This document shows, one piece after another, positions 26,423 to 36,374 of a stretch of DNA of 52,782 nt; the stretch's first letter is position 1; each line of letters starts with the position of its first letter. This DNA comes from Erwinia psidii. GTDB lineage: Bacteria; Pseudomonadota; Gammaproteobacteria; Enterobacterales; Enterobacteriaceae. The notes beneath the pieces were generated by a model. It had not been told where the DNA came from and did not search any database. It saw nothing but the letters and a program-made list of their open reading frames with translations. The DNA lies in the NCBI RefSeq assembly GCF_003846135.1, contig NZ_RHHM01000004.1:192046-244827 (forward strand), given 5' to 3'. The position numbers and the translations under genes are program-made.

Positions 26423-27421
26423 TCAATTTAACTGTAACAAAATTTCAGCCTTAGCGGTAAAATTGCCATTTTGCGGTCTTGTTTTACTTGAGCCTGTATT
26501 AATAAGCTTGGCTGTCCAGTTAAATTGTGCAGCGACACCACTGGCCACTGAGCTTAATTTTTCAAGCGTGTTGCCATTCAGCGTCATCAGACTGCCACTG
26601 CTATTATAAATTTCAATACCCAGCTGATTGTCACTATTTCCGCTTGAATCTGTTACCTGAATATATCGACTGTCGGTAGAGCTTGCCGTGGAGGTGACCG
26701 ATGCGATTGCTGAATACGTACCATAATCTGTTTTGCAGGTCATCCCAAAATCAAGCGGTTTTTCAACCCCGCCGTTAGTGAGCATGGCGGGTGTCACCGT
26801 CGAAAAATCAATGGTTTTACTTTCACTGGTGGTGCATGCCGGTGTGCTGATTATCTTTATTTGATTAATATCGAGCGTCATTGGACGGGTTGCCTCATCC
26901 ATTATCCACTCATATCCCAGTGTTCCGGCATCAAGCACGATATCTCCACTGGGGTCGGAAAGTGACAGCGTGTCAGATGTCTTGAAAAATCTGACACGGA
27001 AATAATTACCTGCTTTCCAGTCAAAAGTCCCCGTAGATTCGCCGTTAGCATAAGATACATTATAATCAATAGGATAGTAGCCAAAACCAGAGCCAACATA
27101 AAGGTGCACCATGACACCAATGCCTTCTATGTTAGTTTTGTATATCTTCGTGGTAATAATATCACCTGCACCAGGCAACCTTCTGCCCGCAGGCGTACCG
27201 GCAAGACAGTCATCGTATCCTATATTTGTCGAAATAGCCGAGGTGACAAATTCAGCGCCGGAAATAGGGGCCGACAGATCCTTCACAGCATCGGCACTAA
27301 TGGTGATCGTCTGGGCAGGAAGGACTAATGTTATTGGCTTTCCTCTGGCCAGAGTACATTGTGCCGTCGCATTTGCAGCGACAAGTCCGCTCAGTGATAA
27401 AAATACTGCTTTCCATAGCAT
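26423..27421 (-). CDS. Two-domain chaperone-usher fimbrial adhesin
   Basis: A 332-residue exported protein with a signal peptide (MLWKAVFLSLSGLVAANATA, then QCTLARG). The N-terminal half is lectin-like, rich in strands and aromatic residues (GFGYYPIDYNVSY). The second half is pilin-like, starting at ACTTSESKTIDFSTVTP with a paired cysteine in FGMTCKTD and ending in the alternating-hydrophobic strand NFTAKAEILLQLN used for chaperone and subunit exchange. This is the FimH-type tip-adhesin plan and length. It lies in the T6SS minus arm, five bases after tssA and 30 before the glycosyltransferase. Its ribosome binding site AAGGAG is inside the end of tssA. The other fimbrial genes are at 34825-39577 on the opposite strand. 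Confidence 0.8.
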   Translation of the reverse strand: MLWKAVFLSLSGLVAANATAQCTLARGKPITLVLPAQTITISADAVKDLSAPISGAEFVTSAISTNIGYDDCLAGTPAGRRLPGAGDIITTKIYKTNIEGIGVMVHLYVGSGFGYYPIDYNVSYANGESTGTFDWKAGNYFRVRFFKTSDTLSLSDPSGDIVLDAGTLGYEWIMDEATRPMTLDINQIKIISTPACTTSESKTIDFSTVTPAMLTNGGVEKPLDFGMTCKTDYGTYSAIASVTSTASSTDSRYIQVTDSSGNSDNQLGIEIYNSSGSLMTLNGNTLEKLSSVASGVAAQFNWTAKLINTGSSKTRPQNGNFTAKAEILLQLN

Positions 27422-27426
27422 ATTTG

Positions 27427-28494
27427 TTACTCCTTGTCTGGATTCATTTTATCTATCATGTCCGCAGGTAATATTTTCAGTAAAGCTGAAAAACTTTTAC
27501 CAACGGTTGACTCTGCAAATGCCAACAGAGGAATAACAGGACTGCTTGGTTCCATTTTCGTGAACCATGTCCGTATTTCTCTGAGTTTTAAGAGTGCATC
27601 AGAACGTGTTGTAATTCCTTTTGCGACAGCAGGGCGAGCGCTGTTTACTATTAGTTCTTCCTCAGGAAGGGTAACGGTATCCGTTAAGATATCGGCTGAA
27701 GTGTCTGTCTCTGATGGATTTCTTTCAGGCAGAAGCGATTCTGTTAATGTAATCCGCTGCGACGTCGCGTTGCCAAACAGATCCAGCAAAGGTCCCAGTC
27801 TTGAGAAGTCAGGGGTATCATGGCCTAATGAATCACCGAGCAGGTCTTTAATCGCTTTCAGGCTCAACCCGGCTTCACACAGCGAATAAATCGTCTTATC
27901 TTCCCGCTCATCCCATTCGTGCAGGAGCGCGGAAATAATGGATTCAGGTAGGGCACCTTCTTCACGCGGAGAGGCGTTCGCTTTTTCAAAATCTTTAATC
28001 GTTATCTGTAAACCAGCTGCTTTTGGCAACATCTGATTACGGATATCGCTTAACAGGCCATTAGCATCTTCCAGTTCAGAGAGCGCATTAGCCCTCATAA
28101 GTGGATCAAATTCACCTTCATCAAGAAGCTGGGGATGAAGATCCTCTGGAAACACGATGAGTAGATGACGTAATGCCTCCAGCCCTTCGTGGAGCGCTGC
28201 TATGCCGATTTGCCGTATACGGCATCGAATCAGCACAACGATCAGGCGAATATCCTTGCTTCTTTGCAGCATGGACAGGCATTCCCGCTCTATTTCCGCC
28301 CAGTTCACCGGTTCGGCAGCCTCGACAAAACTGCCATATTCCACATCCAGACGTGGCTGCAACCTTGATTGCAACATAATGAAACCGGCATCGTATTCCA
28401 GGTTTTCCCCGCAGGAATACTCTTCAGAAATTTTTCCGCAGAGGTGTTGGTAATAACTACTGAGTTGATCTGTGCTCACTTCAGCCACTGTCAT
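27427..28494 (-). CDS. tssA: T6SS protein TssA (ImpA_N domain)
   Basis: A 355-residue TssA-type protein, the cap/chaperone that helps prime sheath and tail-tube assembly on the baseplate. The ImpA N-terminal domain is visible: FIMLQSRLQPR (family: GPDLRYDxxFxxL type), VNWAEIERECLSMLQRSKDIRLIVVLIRC and EGLEALRHLLIVFPEDLHPQLLDEGEFDPLMRANALSEL. The C-terminal part carries the usual SPVIPLLAFAESTVGKSFSALL block. It lies 66 bases after tssG. The next gene is the fimbrial adhesin, whose ribosome binding site overlaps the tssA stop region. Confidence 0.88.
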   Translation of the reverse strand: MTVAEVSTDQLSSYYQHLCGKISEEYSCGENLEYDAGFIMLQSRLQPRLDVEYGSFVEAAEPVNWAEIERECLSMLQRSKDIRLIVVLIRCRIRQIGIAALHEGLEALRHLLIVFPEDLHPQLLDEGEFDPLMRANALSELEDANGLLSDIRNQMLPKAAGLQITIKDFEKANASPREEGALPESIISALLHEWDEREDKTIYSLCEAGLSLKAIKDLLGDSLGHDTPDFSRLGPLLDLFGNATSQRITLTESLLPERNPSETDTSADILTDTVTLPEEELIVNSARPAVAKGITTRSDALLKLREIRTWFTKMEPSSPVIPLLAFAESTVGKSFSALLKILPADMIDKMNPDKE

Positions 28495-28560
28495 GTCCCT
28501 TTGACTTAAACTGCCTGTTAAAAATGCACTTCCTGTTTACCTGGCGATGGCGCTGCTCTG

Positions 28561-29589
28561 TTACATTCTCTCTTGATACAGCTCAGGCTCAAAGCTCATT
28601 CCGTATACGGGGGTATCGGTTTCAGATCTTTCAAGCCAGGAGGCATAACCCAGTTGGTGTTCCCCTCCTAAAGTAGCACGAGGAACTTCACTGGCTGCCA
28701 GCATTAACTGAGTATCCCAGGCATATTCAAATCCGGTAAAGTTTCGCACCCATTCCCGCAGGACGGGCAGGTCCTGCCCCCACGGACTGAAACGCATATA
28801 CTGCTGTAACGATAACGGGCCAAGAATGAGTTTAAATTTATGCTGCCTGTCCTGTACGGTATCACCCAGAATTGCGCCATCTCCCAATAACATGGCTCCG
28901 CTACTCCTGCCCAGGATCGACAGATCTTCCGGCGAGAGAAAAATCCACTGGCTGGCGAACTCTTCCATCCTGGCGGGCACCTCAAAATAATATTGCAGTG
29001 CGCCCAGCAACCCCTCTGGGTTACGTGCTTCGCGGATCAAATGGGCAGAAGATGCAAGACGCGCATGTGCCGGCAGAATTTTGCTATCCAGTTCCTTTGG
29101 GTCCATGCCAGCCAGGCTGGCGACGTAGAATGAGAACCGTTCATCATCTGTGCGATCCAGCGATGCTGTGTCCTGTGCCACAAACCATGCACGGTAAAAC
29201 AGGGAGAGGGCGCGGTGGTGAAAAATATCCAGGAAATCAACCATTGTCTGATCATGCAGCTCTGCACGCGAGTATATCTGTTCCGAGATATACAGTGGCA
29301 TCGCGCCTTGAGGACCCCAAACACCCAGGCCAAAAAGCTGCAATTTGGTTTTATCCTCTTCCGAGTCAATACGAGCTATTTCGCGCGGTGAAAAAATCAT
29401 CGTCGCCGACTGACCAATACGGTATTTCTCCTGAGAAGGTAAGGTTGATGTACCTGGAAGCGGTGTCGACTGATTTTTGGCAGCGATAGCACGCATCAGG
29501 CTGATAAAGCCCGCATTCCACGGACGCTCTTTATCAAACCAGGCATCCAGTGTGGATGACGTATTCATCACGGTCGGTTTTTCGGACAT
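28561..29589 (-). CDS. tssG: T6SS baseplate protein TssG
   Basis: A 342-residue TssG (ImpH/VasB) protein starting MSEKPTVMNT at 29589; that ATG overlaps the tssF stop (ATGA). TssG joins TssF, TssE and TssK in the baseplate wedge. The family pattern is clear: RPWNAGFISLMRAIAAKN, YRIGQSATMIFSPREIARI, LQLFGLGVWGPQGAMPLYISE, FLDIFHHRALSLFYRAWF, and later RNPEGLLGALQYYF, VPARMEEFASQW and LGPLSLQQYMRFSP. An in-frame start 12 codons upstream exists but lies inside tssF. Confidence 0.93.
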   Translation of the reverse strand: MSEKPTVMNTSSTLDAWFDKERPWNAGFISLMRAIAAKNQSTPLPGTSTLPSQEKYRIGQSATMIFSPREIARIDSEEDKTKLQLFGLGVWGPQGAMPLYISEQIYSRAELHDQTMVDFLDIFHHRALSLFYRAWFVAQDTASLDRTDDERFSFYVASLAGMDPKELDSKILPAHARLASSAHLIREARNPEGLLGALQYYFEVPARMEEFASQWIFLSPEDLSILGRSSGAMLLGDGAILGDTVQDRQHKFKLILGPLSLQQYMRFSPWGQDLPVLREWVRNFTGFEYAWDTQLMLAASEVPRATLGGEHQLGYASWLERSETDTPVYGMSFEPELYQERM

Positions 29590-31472
29590 CACAACGCCCC
29601 TCTTTTGCCCGGACGCCCCTGCCAACTTGCAATCAACCCTCTTTGCATTGAATGCAGTTGCGTTTCAGTAAAAATATTGATCGCGGCATGGCGGGATAAA
29701 TAATTCTCCATAATCAACCCAAACAAATACGGACTTATACCTGAAAAACCCTCTTCATCTACCGTTAAAGTACAGCGTACTCCACGTCCATAAACCAGCA
29801 GTCCGTCACTGGGTAACCGGCGAGTAACCGGTTCGCTCTTACATCCAACCAGACTATTGACCTGGTTGGTTGATTGGTGGTCAGAGCTATTAAGAAACAG
29901 TCGCAGCATGTTTCGCAGCGATTCTCCGCCCAAACTGTGGTCCATATCGGACAATGGCAAATAGTTGAAACTTAGCTGGCGGATAAGACGCCATGCAGAC
30001 TCTCCAAGAGCAAACGGAGCACGAGGCGCACTGGGCTGGCAAATAAAAGTCGCCCCCAAAAGCGGTACTGCATCATTCATTGAGAGGTCATAACTGGTAT
30101 TTCTTGAGATCAAACGGGGAAGGTCCCTGTTTGTTACCATCGCCTCAACCGTCAGATATCGGATGTGATCGGCATACGGTGCTTCCTCCTGGTCAACCAG
30201 TGAAACAAAAACCTCAGTGCCTAAATAAGGTGTTCTCGTGTCGTACTTTCTTTTTGTTTCTTCTTTCGTCCTTGCCTCACGCTGGATGGAGAAGTAACGA
30301 CCAAAATTGCCATAGTCGCAGTGCCTGGTTTGATATAACGGGTTGAAGACCACCTCTTCACTTTTCTCTGCCTGTTGGCCCAGTACTTTATTGATCGAAA
30401 ATATTTCAAAATCCATCGGCCTGCTTCGATCCGGTACAACGTGAAAGGAATTCAACGCCCTGTTGACCTCAATCCTGTCGACGACTTTGGAAAAGAGATT
30501 AATAACCGGGGTACAAAACAGCAAAAATTTAGAGGGTTCGACATGCCCGATTAGCTCCTGTGGCAGGCGATCAAGCAAAATGATTAACTCGGTTTCATTA
30601 GTGTGATTGAGCCGTAGTGCTTGCCCCAGCTGGGTTAAGGTAAAGAAGTAAAAACGTTGGCGGCAGGCAAAGTATTCATGAATCAAATTGTGGCCGTGAA
30701 ACATGTTCCATGCCATAGGAAGCAGTGTTTGATCGGGTTTTAGTCCTTCAAATGCCACTGGCCTTTGATTGATAATCACATCCTGCTCTTTCGTACCACC
30801 TGAACGAATGATCATTGCCACGTTGCTGGTATGCACAAGTTCGAATATATGTGAAACCACGCTTTCATCACCATCAATATAGAGAGGTAATTCATGCAGG
30901 CCTTCCAGCTGTGAAAATACCTGGTCACCCTGAAGCCTTAATTTTATGCGTAATGCGCCCTTCAGGCGTGCATGTGAAACACGGTATTTTTCCAGGTTTG
31001 GCAGATCGGGAGGAATTGAAGTCAGACGGGCTTCTGTTATTTTAAGGGGCCAAAGCGTCACTTCCTGGCCATTACGGAATTCGCAGCGTGAATTCTCTCC
31101 GGGTAAAATTTTGGTATAGAATGCGCTATTTTTTGGAACCAGATATCCCCGAGTAAGATCACCTTCTTTTAAATTTGGGGTTAGCTGAACAACACCCATT
31201 GATGGTGTTGGTGAATTATAATTTGGATAAACAATATCAAGAAGTCGTTGAGTAAATTTAGGAAATTCGGCATCCAGTTTTATTTGTGTTCTGGCAGATA
31301 AAAAACAAAACGCTTCAATAAGACGTTCAGCATAGGGATCGGCAACTTCAATGCCGTGCATACCCAGGCGGGCAGCAATTTTAGGATGTTTCTCCGCAAA
31401 CTCACGGGACATCTCTTTCATAAAAATAAGTTCGCGATTATAGTAATCAAGAAATTTGTGATCCAACTGCAT
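29589..31472 (-). CDS. tssF: T6SS baseplate protein TssF
   Basis: A 627-residue TssF (ImpG/VasA) baseplate protein of normal family length. The N-terminus is diagnostic: LDYYNRELIFMKEMSREFAEKHPKIAARLGM, then VADPYAERLIEAFCFLSARTQIKLDAEFPKFTQRLLDIVYPNY. It is the first gene of the minus-strand T6SS arm and overlaps tssG by the ATGA junction. In related clusters tssE sits directly upstream; here only a degenerate stretch is present. The ribosome binding site in front of its ATG is weak. Confidence 0.95.
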   Translation of the reverse strand: MQLDHKFLDYYNRELIFMKEMSREFAEKHPKIAARLGMHGIEVADPYAERLIEAFCFLSARTQIKLDAEFPKFTQRLLDIVYPNYNSPTPSMGVVQLTPNLKEGDLTRGYLVPKNSAFYTKILPGENSRCEFRNGQEVTLWPLKITEARLTSIPPDLPNLEKYRVSHARLKGALRIKLRLQGDQVFSQLEGLHELPLYIDGDESVVSHIFELVHTSNVAMIIRSGGTKEQDVIINQRPVAFEGLKPDQTLLPMAWNMFHGHNLIHEYFACRQRFYFFTLTQLGQALRLNHTNETELIILLDRLPQELIGHVEPSKFLLFCTPVINLFSKVVDRIEVNRALNSFHVVPDRSRPMDFEIFSINKVLGQQAEKSEEVVFNPLYQTRHCDYGNFGRYFSIQREARTKEETKRKYDTRTPYLGTEVFVSLVDQEEAPYADHIRYLTVEAMVTNRDLPRLISRNTSYDLSMNDAVPLLGATFICQPSAPRAPFALGESAWRLIRQLSFNYLPLSDMDHSLGGESLRNMLRLFLNSSDHQSTNQVNSLVGCKSEPVTRRLPSDGLLVYGRGVRCTLTVDEEGFSGISPYLFGLIMENYLSRHAAINIFTETQLHSMQRGLIASWQGRPGKRGAL

Positions 31473-31512
31473 ACCCCATTGATTTAAATGATTATTTTCG
31501 TTTTTTGGGATG

Positions 31513-31780
31513 TTAAGTTCTGGCTAAAGCCATCGTCGGGCCAGCCTGAAACGATGGAAGCGAATTATTCCATCAGCCGTAAAATCCCGAAGGCTATGGT
31601 AGGGGGAACGGATCGAAAGGTAGAGAACCTTAGCAGAACGTTCAATCCCTGAAAACATCCTGGTATACGCAAGGTAATGGGGCCATTTCATCGTGCAAAA
31701 ACGGCAGATGAAATAGAACAGACAATGTACAACTCCTTGCACTCTTGCCAGATATATTAATACCCATCCTGTTCACGTCA
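31513..31780 (-). pseudogene. Possible decayed tssE in the tssF-clpV gap
   Basis: The 587-base gap between tssF and clpV (31473-32059) has no intact gene. Read on the minus strand, fragments in three frames vaguely resemble a TssE baseplate protein: a C-x6-HLP stretch followed by VYQD (frame to the stop at about 31650), AFGILRL in a second frame, and a terminal AGPTMALART ending at 31513. Known TssE proteins have HLPDYGLPD, YQG and FGVLRY blocks in this order. This is weak pattern matching by eye. The alternative is plain intergenic DNA. Confidence 0.2.
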
Positions 31781-31975
31781 GAACCTTATAGCATGCTAAC
31801 TCTCATGACTCAATATCAAGATATTTATATTTATCCTGTTTTTGGTATTTTATTGATTTTCCGTTTCAAAAACATTTTAATAATATTTCTCTGGCTTGCT
31901 TTCTTTGCCGTAATTAAGAAAATATTTCGGTCATTAATCCTAAAAATTTAATTAGGGGGATGCTGTGGTTTGTAT

Positions 31976-32003
31976 TTGCATAGCCTTGTCGGCATAATAT
32001 AAT
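31976..32003 (+). promoter_or_regulatory. Probable sigma-70 promoter for the clpV arm
   Basis: TTGCAT at 31976-31981, a 16-base spacer and a perfect TATAAT at 31998-32003, about 55 bases before the clpV start. The purine stretch AAAGGAA lies about 15 bases before the ATG, longer than usual spacing. Confidence 0.55.
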
Positions 32004-32059
32004 GGTAGTGTAAAAATTACGGATTATGTATAAAAGCCCAAAGGAATTGGACTATTGTT

Positions 32060-34744
32060 ATGGCTATAACACGGCAAAATTTATTTGGAAAGCTGGATGC
32101 CACGCTTTTCAAAAGCATTGAAAGTGCAACAACAATTTGTAAATTGCGCGGTAACCCTTATGTAGAGTTGGTCCACTGGCTTAATCAACTCTGGCAGCAG
32201 GAAGAGAGTGACTTCCGTCTGATCGTCCGTCATTTTGAAGTAGACATTGATGCTCTGGAGCGTGGATTCGCGCAGGCACTAACACGTTTACCTTCGGGAG
32301 CGAGCTCGATTTCTGACTTTTCCTATCACATTGAACTGGCTATTGAACGTGCCTGGATATATGCCAGTCTTGAATGTTTTGATAGCCGCATCCGCAGTGG
32401 TCATTTGCTGATCGCGATGTTGACAACGATGGAGTTACGTCGCGCTTTATTTGACATATCCCCTGCCTTTGAGCGGATTCCTCTTGAGCATTTAACCCAT
32501 GACTTTGGTTATATCACTCAGGCTTCTGTTGAGGTGAGTGAAGCTGCAAATGATGGGAGCACGCTTAATGAAGGTGTGATACCTGGTGAAGCCAGTCATG
32601 CAATAGGTGGACAGAAAAGCGGTGCTGGCCTGGCACAGTACACGACAGATCTTACGGCACTGGCTCGTGAAGGGAAGATTGATCCTGTCCTTGGGCGCGA
32701 TCATGAAATTAATACAATGATCGACATTTTACTGCGTCGCCGCCAAAACAATCCTCTGTTAACGGGTGAGGCTGGCGTGGGAAAAACCGCGGTTGTTGAG
32801 GGACTGGCTCAATCGATTGTGGCAGGCGACGTTCCTCCTGCACTCTCCCAGGTACGGTTGTTGACCCTTGATGTTGTCGCGCTTTCTGCGGGCGCGAGTA
32901 TGAAAGGTGAGTTTGAGGCACGACTCAAATCGGTGCTGGAAGAAGCGATGGCTTCACCGCAACCCGTCATCCTGTTTATTGATGAAGTTCATACGTTAGT
33001 CGGTGCGGGAGGCGCTGCAGGGACGGGGGATGCGGCTAATTTGCTCAAGCCTGCTTTGGCAAGGGGGCAGCTGCGTACTATCGGCGCGACGACCTGGGGA
33101 GAATTCAAGCGTCATATTGAAAAAGATCCTGCTCTGACACGTCGGTTTCAGGTGCTGCAAGTCCATGAACCTGATGAGAAAACGGCGATCTCTATGCTTC
33201 GCGGGCTGTTACCAATGCTGGAAAAGCACCACGGTGTCTGGATTATGGACGAAGCTTTGCAGGCCGCTGTTCGCCTGTCTCATCGCTACCTTCCGGCGCG
33301 GCAGCTGCCTGACAAAGCAATCAGCCTGCTGGACACGGCATGTGCCAGAGTTGCTGTTGCACAACATGCCCCTCCTGCTGAGTTACAAATCCTCACGTTT
33401 CAGGCAGAAACAGCACAGACGGAGCTGTCGTTAGTTGAAAAAGCGCTGCATTTTGGCAAAGGCGACAGCAGCCGCGCTGCGGCATTACAGGAACATATCG
33501 CACTACAGGCCGAAAAGGCCGGGTTGCTTGAGAAGCGTTGGCAACATGAAAGAGAGCTGGTTTCTTCAATTATCACGGTAAGGCAGGAGCTTCAGATTCT
33601 GGTCAGTCAGGATGCGCCTGACAGCCATCATATCAGTCAGCTGCAGAGTCAGCTTTCCTCCCTGGAAGCCAGTCTTGAGGATGCGCGCCAGGAAAAACCG
33701 ATGGTGCAGGCAGAAGTCAATGCAGAGGTGATCGCCAGTATCGTTGCCGACTGGACCGGAATTCCAGTGGGGCAGATGATGAAGGACGACATTCGGGCGG
33801 TGCTGGAATTACCGCAAAGGCTGGCAGAACGGGTAATTGGCCAGGAATTTGCCCTGAATCAGGTGAGTGAGAGTATCCAGACTGCCCGTGCCGGACTGGC
33901 GGACCCGAAAAAACCTGTTGGTGTCTTCATGCTGGTTGGCCCTTCAGGCGTGGGTAAAACTGAAACGGCATTAGCGATAGCTGAACAACTGTATGGCGGT
34001 GAGCAGAATCTTATCACCATCAACATGAGTGAATATCAGGAAGCTCATACGGTTTCATCGTTGAAGGGATCGCCACCAGGGTATGTCGGTTATGGTGAAG
34101 GTGGCGTGTTGACTGAAGCTGTTCGCCGTAAGCCGTACAGCGTGATATTGCTGGATGAAATTGAGAAGGCGCATCCTGATGTTCATGAGCTGTTCTTCCA
34201 GGTTTTTGATAAGGGAAGTATGGAAGATGGCGAAGGGCGTCAGATTGATTTTAAAAATACTATTTTGCTGCTTACCAGTAATGCCGGTAGTGAGGTCATG
34301 AGCAGTTTGTTTGCCGACCCTGATACCGCACCGAATGCTGAAAGCCTGAAAAAACTGCTGCAACCTGAATTGCTGAAAACCTTCCCGGCGGCATTTTTAG
34401 GACGACTTGCTGTGGTCCCCTATTTACCGTTGCAGCCCGAATCACTGCAACACATTGTCCGGCTTCACCTCGACAGATTAGGGTCGCGCCTGGTCGAACA
34501 GCATGATGCGCGTCTGGTTTACCAGGATAACCTGGTTCAGTTTATTGTCGAGCAGTGTCCGGTAGCAGAAACGGGAGCGAGGATGTTGATTCGCTATATT
34601 GAGCAAAATATTATTCCCGAAATGGGGCGTCGTATATTGAGTAGCGAAATACCGGTAGCAGGAACAACTATTGCGCTTGATGTAAATGAAGCGAAAAGGA
34701 TTTCTATTTTTTTTCAACAACAGGAGGTTCAGGGAAACAAATAA
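32060..34744 (+). CDS. clpV: T6SS sheath-disassembly ATPase ClpV (TssH)
   Basis: An 894-residue AAA+ ClpB-type ATPase that recycles contracted TssB/TssC sheaths in the cytoplasm. Domain order: ClpN-like N-terminal domain (about 1-160); first AAA module with Walker A GEAGVGKT (about 236-243) and Walker B LFIDEVH; a coiled middle region (about 430-540); second AAA module with GPSGVGKT (about 627-634), ILLDEIEK and LTSNAGS; then the C-terminal domain. The sequence [21 protein letters not shown] is typical of ClpV as opposed to ClpB. First gene of the plus arm; a fimbrial operon follows 80 bases later instead of the expected T6SS gene. Confidence 0.95.
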   Translation: MAITRQNLFGKLDATLFKSIESATTICKLRGNPYVELVHWLNQLWQQEESDFRLIVRHFEVDIDALERGFAQALTRLPSGASSISDFSYHIELAIERAWIYASLECFDSRIRSGHLLIAMLTTMELRRALFDISPAFERIPLEHLTHDFGYITQASVEVSEAANDGSTLNEGVIPGEASHAIGGQKSGAGLAQYTTDLTALAREGKIDPVLGRDHEINTMIDILLRRRQNNPLLTGEAGVGKTAVVEGLAQSIVAGDVPPALSQVRLLTLDVVALSAGASMKGEFEARLKSVLEEAMASPQPVILFIDEVHTLVGAGGAAGTGDAANLLKPALARGQLRTIGATTWGEFKRHIEKDPALTRRFQVLQVHEPDEKTAISMLRGLLPMLEKHHGVWIMDEALQAAVRLSHRYLPARQLPDKAISLLDTACARVAVAQHAPPAELQILTFQAETAQTELSLVEKALHFGKGDSSRAAALQEHIALQAEKAGLLEKRWQHERELVSSIITVRQELQILVSQDAPDSHHISQLQSQLSSLEASLEDARQEKPMVQAEVNAEVIASIVADWTGIPVGQMMKDDIRAVLELPQRLAERVIGQEFALNQVSESIQTARAGLADPKKPVGVFMLVGPSGVGKTETALAIAEQLYGGEQNLITINMSEYQEAHTVSSLKGSPPGYVGYGEGGVLTEAVRRKPYSVILLDEIEKAHPDVHELFFQVFDKGSMEDGEGRQIDFKNTILLLTSNAGSEVMSSLFADPDTAPNAESLKKLLQPELLKTFPAAFLGRLAVVPYLPLQPESLQHIVRLHLDRLGSRLVEQHDARLVYQDNLVQFIVEQCPVAETGARMLIRYIEQNIIPEMGRRILSSEIPVAGTTIALDVNEAKRISIFFQQQEVQGNK

Positions 34745-34824
34745 AATATGAGTGGCAATGGAAATAGCAAACACCAGGTGTGTGCTAGATGCAATTAATT
34801 CATTTTTATAAAACAGGAAATTTT

Positions 34825-35385
34825 ATGCGTAATTTTAAAGTGGTTGTATGTGCTCTGACCCTGGGTATGACGATTTCTGCACAGGCTGCTAATGAAGTAA
34901 CCCAGGGAACAGTAGAATTTGATGGTAAGTTGATCACCGAAACCTGTTCGATTGATACTGACAGCCAGACTATCAAAGTAACCCTGCCAACGCTGTCTAC
35001 GCAGACGTTAACGGCAGCGGGTGCCGTCGCCGGTTCAAAATCAATTGATATTAACGTGAGTGGCTGTCCGACCGGAACGAGTGCGGGTATTACTCAGGTT
35101 GCTGCTCATTTTGAAGCAATTGGTGGTTCAGGTGTTAATTCATCCACGGGTAACCTGACTAACGCCTACACGGGAAGTGAAACCAAAGCAGGTAATGTTG
35201 AAGTGCGCTTATTTGATGCTGATGGCGTCACTCAGCTGACATTGGGCGAAACCGGTACTGCATTTGATATTGACAACAGCACTGGTAAAGCTTCAATGCG
35301 TTACTATGGCGCTTATTATGCAACTGATACTACCACCGCGGGTAAAGTCTATGCCAAAGCGCAGTATACGCTTGCCTACCCATAA
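34825..35385 (+). CDS. Major fimbrial subunit (FimA-like)
   Basis: A 186-residue type-1-like pilin with a signal peptide (MRNFKVVVCALTLGMTISAQA) and the chaperone-usher subunit layout: TQGTVEFDGKLITETCSI with the first cysteine, ISGC-like VSGCPTG with the second, and a C-terminal beta-strand ending AKAQYTLAYP (penultimate Tyr). The start at 34825 follows AGGAAA; an upstream in-frame ATG would spoil the signal peptide. It begins the fimbrial operon placed between clpV and tssB, and is followed by a strong hairpin, as often seen after a major subunit. Confidence 0.9.
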   Translation: MRNFKVVVCALTLGMTISAQAANEVTQGTVEFDGKLITETCSIDTDSQTIKVTLPTLSTQTLTAAGAVAGSKSIDINVSGCPTGTSAGITQVAAHFEAIGGSGVNSSTGNLTNAYTGSETKAGNVEVRLFDADGVTQLTLGETGTAFDIDNSTGKASMRYYGAYYATDTTTAGKVYAKAQYTLAYP

Positions 35386-35452
35386 CCGTGCACCGGTGAG
35401 TTTTTCAGGAACGTAATCTGCCGAAAGCGCATGATTGCTTTTCCTAAAAAAG

Positions 35453-35491
35453 AAGGGTCTGGTAAGTAATAAATAATCAAGCCAGACCCTT
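35453..35491 (+). terminator. Hairpin between major subunit and chaperone genes
   Basis: AAGGGTCTGG at 35453-35462 pairs perfectly with CCAGACCCTT at 35482-35491, with a 19-base AT-rich loop and TTACAGGTTTT following. It sits in the 146-base gap after the subunit gene. Such a partial terminator or mRNA-stabilising hairpin would favour production of the main pilin over chaperone and usher. Confidence 0.6.
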
Positions 35492-35531
35492 ACAGGTTTT
35501 AATCAAAAAGTAATGTTTTATTGGAAAAACT

Positions 35532-36281
35532 ATGCTGGTTAAAATAGCTTATTCAGCCTTTCTGATGCTATGTCTGGTTGCTGGCAGCAATGCAGCGATG
35601 ACAATTAGTGGTACTCGTATTATTTTTCCGGGCAGTGAAAAAGAGGTTAATGTTCGGACAAATAACCGAGGTAATAATCCCGCTTTGGTCCAGGTGTGGG
35701 TGGATGACGGAAATGTTAATGGTGATGTCAATGCCATGAAAATTCCTTTTATGGTTACGCCACCAGTCTACCGGGTTGAGCCAGGAAAAGGCCAAAGTGT
35801 GCGGCTTATTTATAATGGTATGGCGTTGCCTCAGGATCGGGAGTCTGTATTCTGGTTCAATCTGCTGGAAGTGCCCCCGGTGGTGAAAGCGATGGAGAAC
35901 GTTGACCGACTGGAACTGGCATTCAGAACCAGGATAAAAATATTCTATCGCCCCAAAGCGTTATCCAGTTCCAGTACCAATGAGCTGGAAAAAATTAAAT
36001 GGGAAGTATTAAGCAGTAATAAAGGAATTAAAGTCACTAATCCAACGCCTTATTATCTTTCTTTTGACAGCATCAATGCGCAATTCTCTGACAATTCCTT
36101 CGCATTGACTCCGGTAATGGTGGCGCCATTTGGCAGCGGTGATTTTCTGTTGGAGAACAAAAGCAGTATTGCGGGTTTGACGGGAGTAACATTCAAGCTG
36201 ATAAACGACTATGGCTCTGCCTATAGCGGCAAGTTGACTATGGCTGGGGGGAATAGATTGGTTTTGCAGCAAGATAAATAA
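35532..36281 (+). CDS. Periplasmic fimbrial chaperone (PapD/FimC family)
   Basis: A 249-residue exported chaperone with signal peptide (to about residue 22). It has the two-domain Ig layout: GTRIIFPGSEKEVNVRTNNRG, the conserved F-M-V-T-P-P-x-Y-R-V-E-P block, SVRLIYNG, RESVFWFNLLEVPP, and RTRIKIFYRPKAL for the first domain; NPTPYYLSF and the C-terminal INDYG for the second. The Arg and Lys that bind pilin C-termini (TNNR and RIKIFYRP) are present. It folds and escorts pilins to the usher encoded next. Confidence 0.93.
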   Translation: MLVKIAYSAFLMLCLVAGSNAAMTISGTRIIFPGSEKEVNVRTNNRGNNPALVQVWVDDGNVNGDVNAMKIPFMVTPPVYRVEPGKGQSVRLIYNGMALPQDRESVFWFNLLEVPPVVKAMENVDRLELAFRTRIKIFYRPKALSSSSTNELEKIKWEVLSSNKGIKVTNPTPYYLSFDSINAQFSDNSFALTPVMVAPFGSGDFLLENKSSIAGLTGVTFKLINDYGSAYSGKLTMAGGNRLVLQQDK

Positions 36282-36374
36282 GGTCAGTGCTTTCATTGCC
36301 TGACGTCGGACAGGGGAGCGAATGCTCAGTCCGTTATGGAGTGGTGGTAGCCAACTGGAAAAGGAGTTTACCTG

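Noticed and set aside
31745..31951. Plus-strand hydrophobic 68-residue frame in the tssF-clpV gap
   Set aside because: No ribosome binding site, hydrophobicity follows from AT-rich DNA, and it overlaps the probable promoter region.
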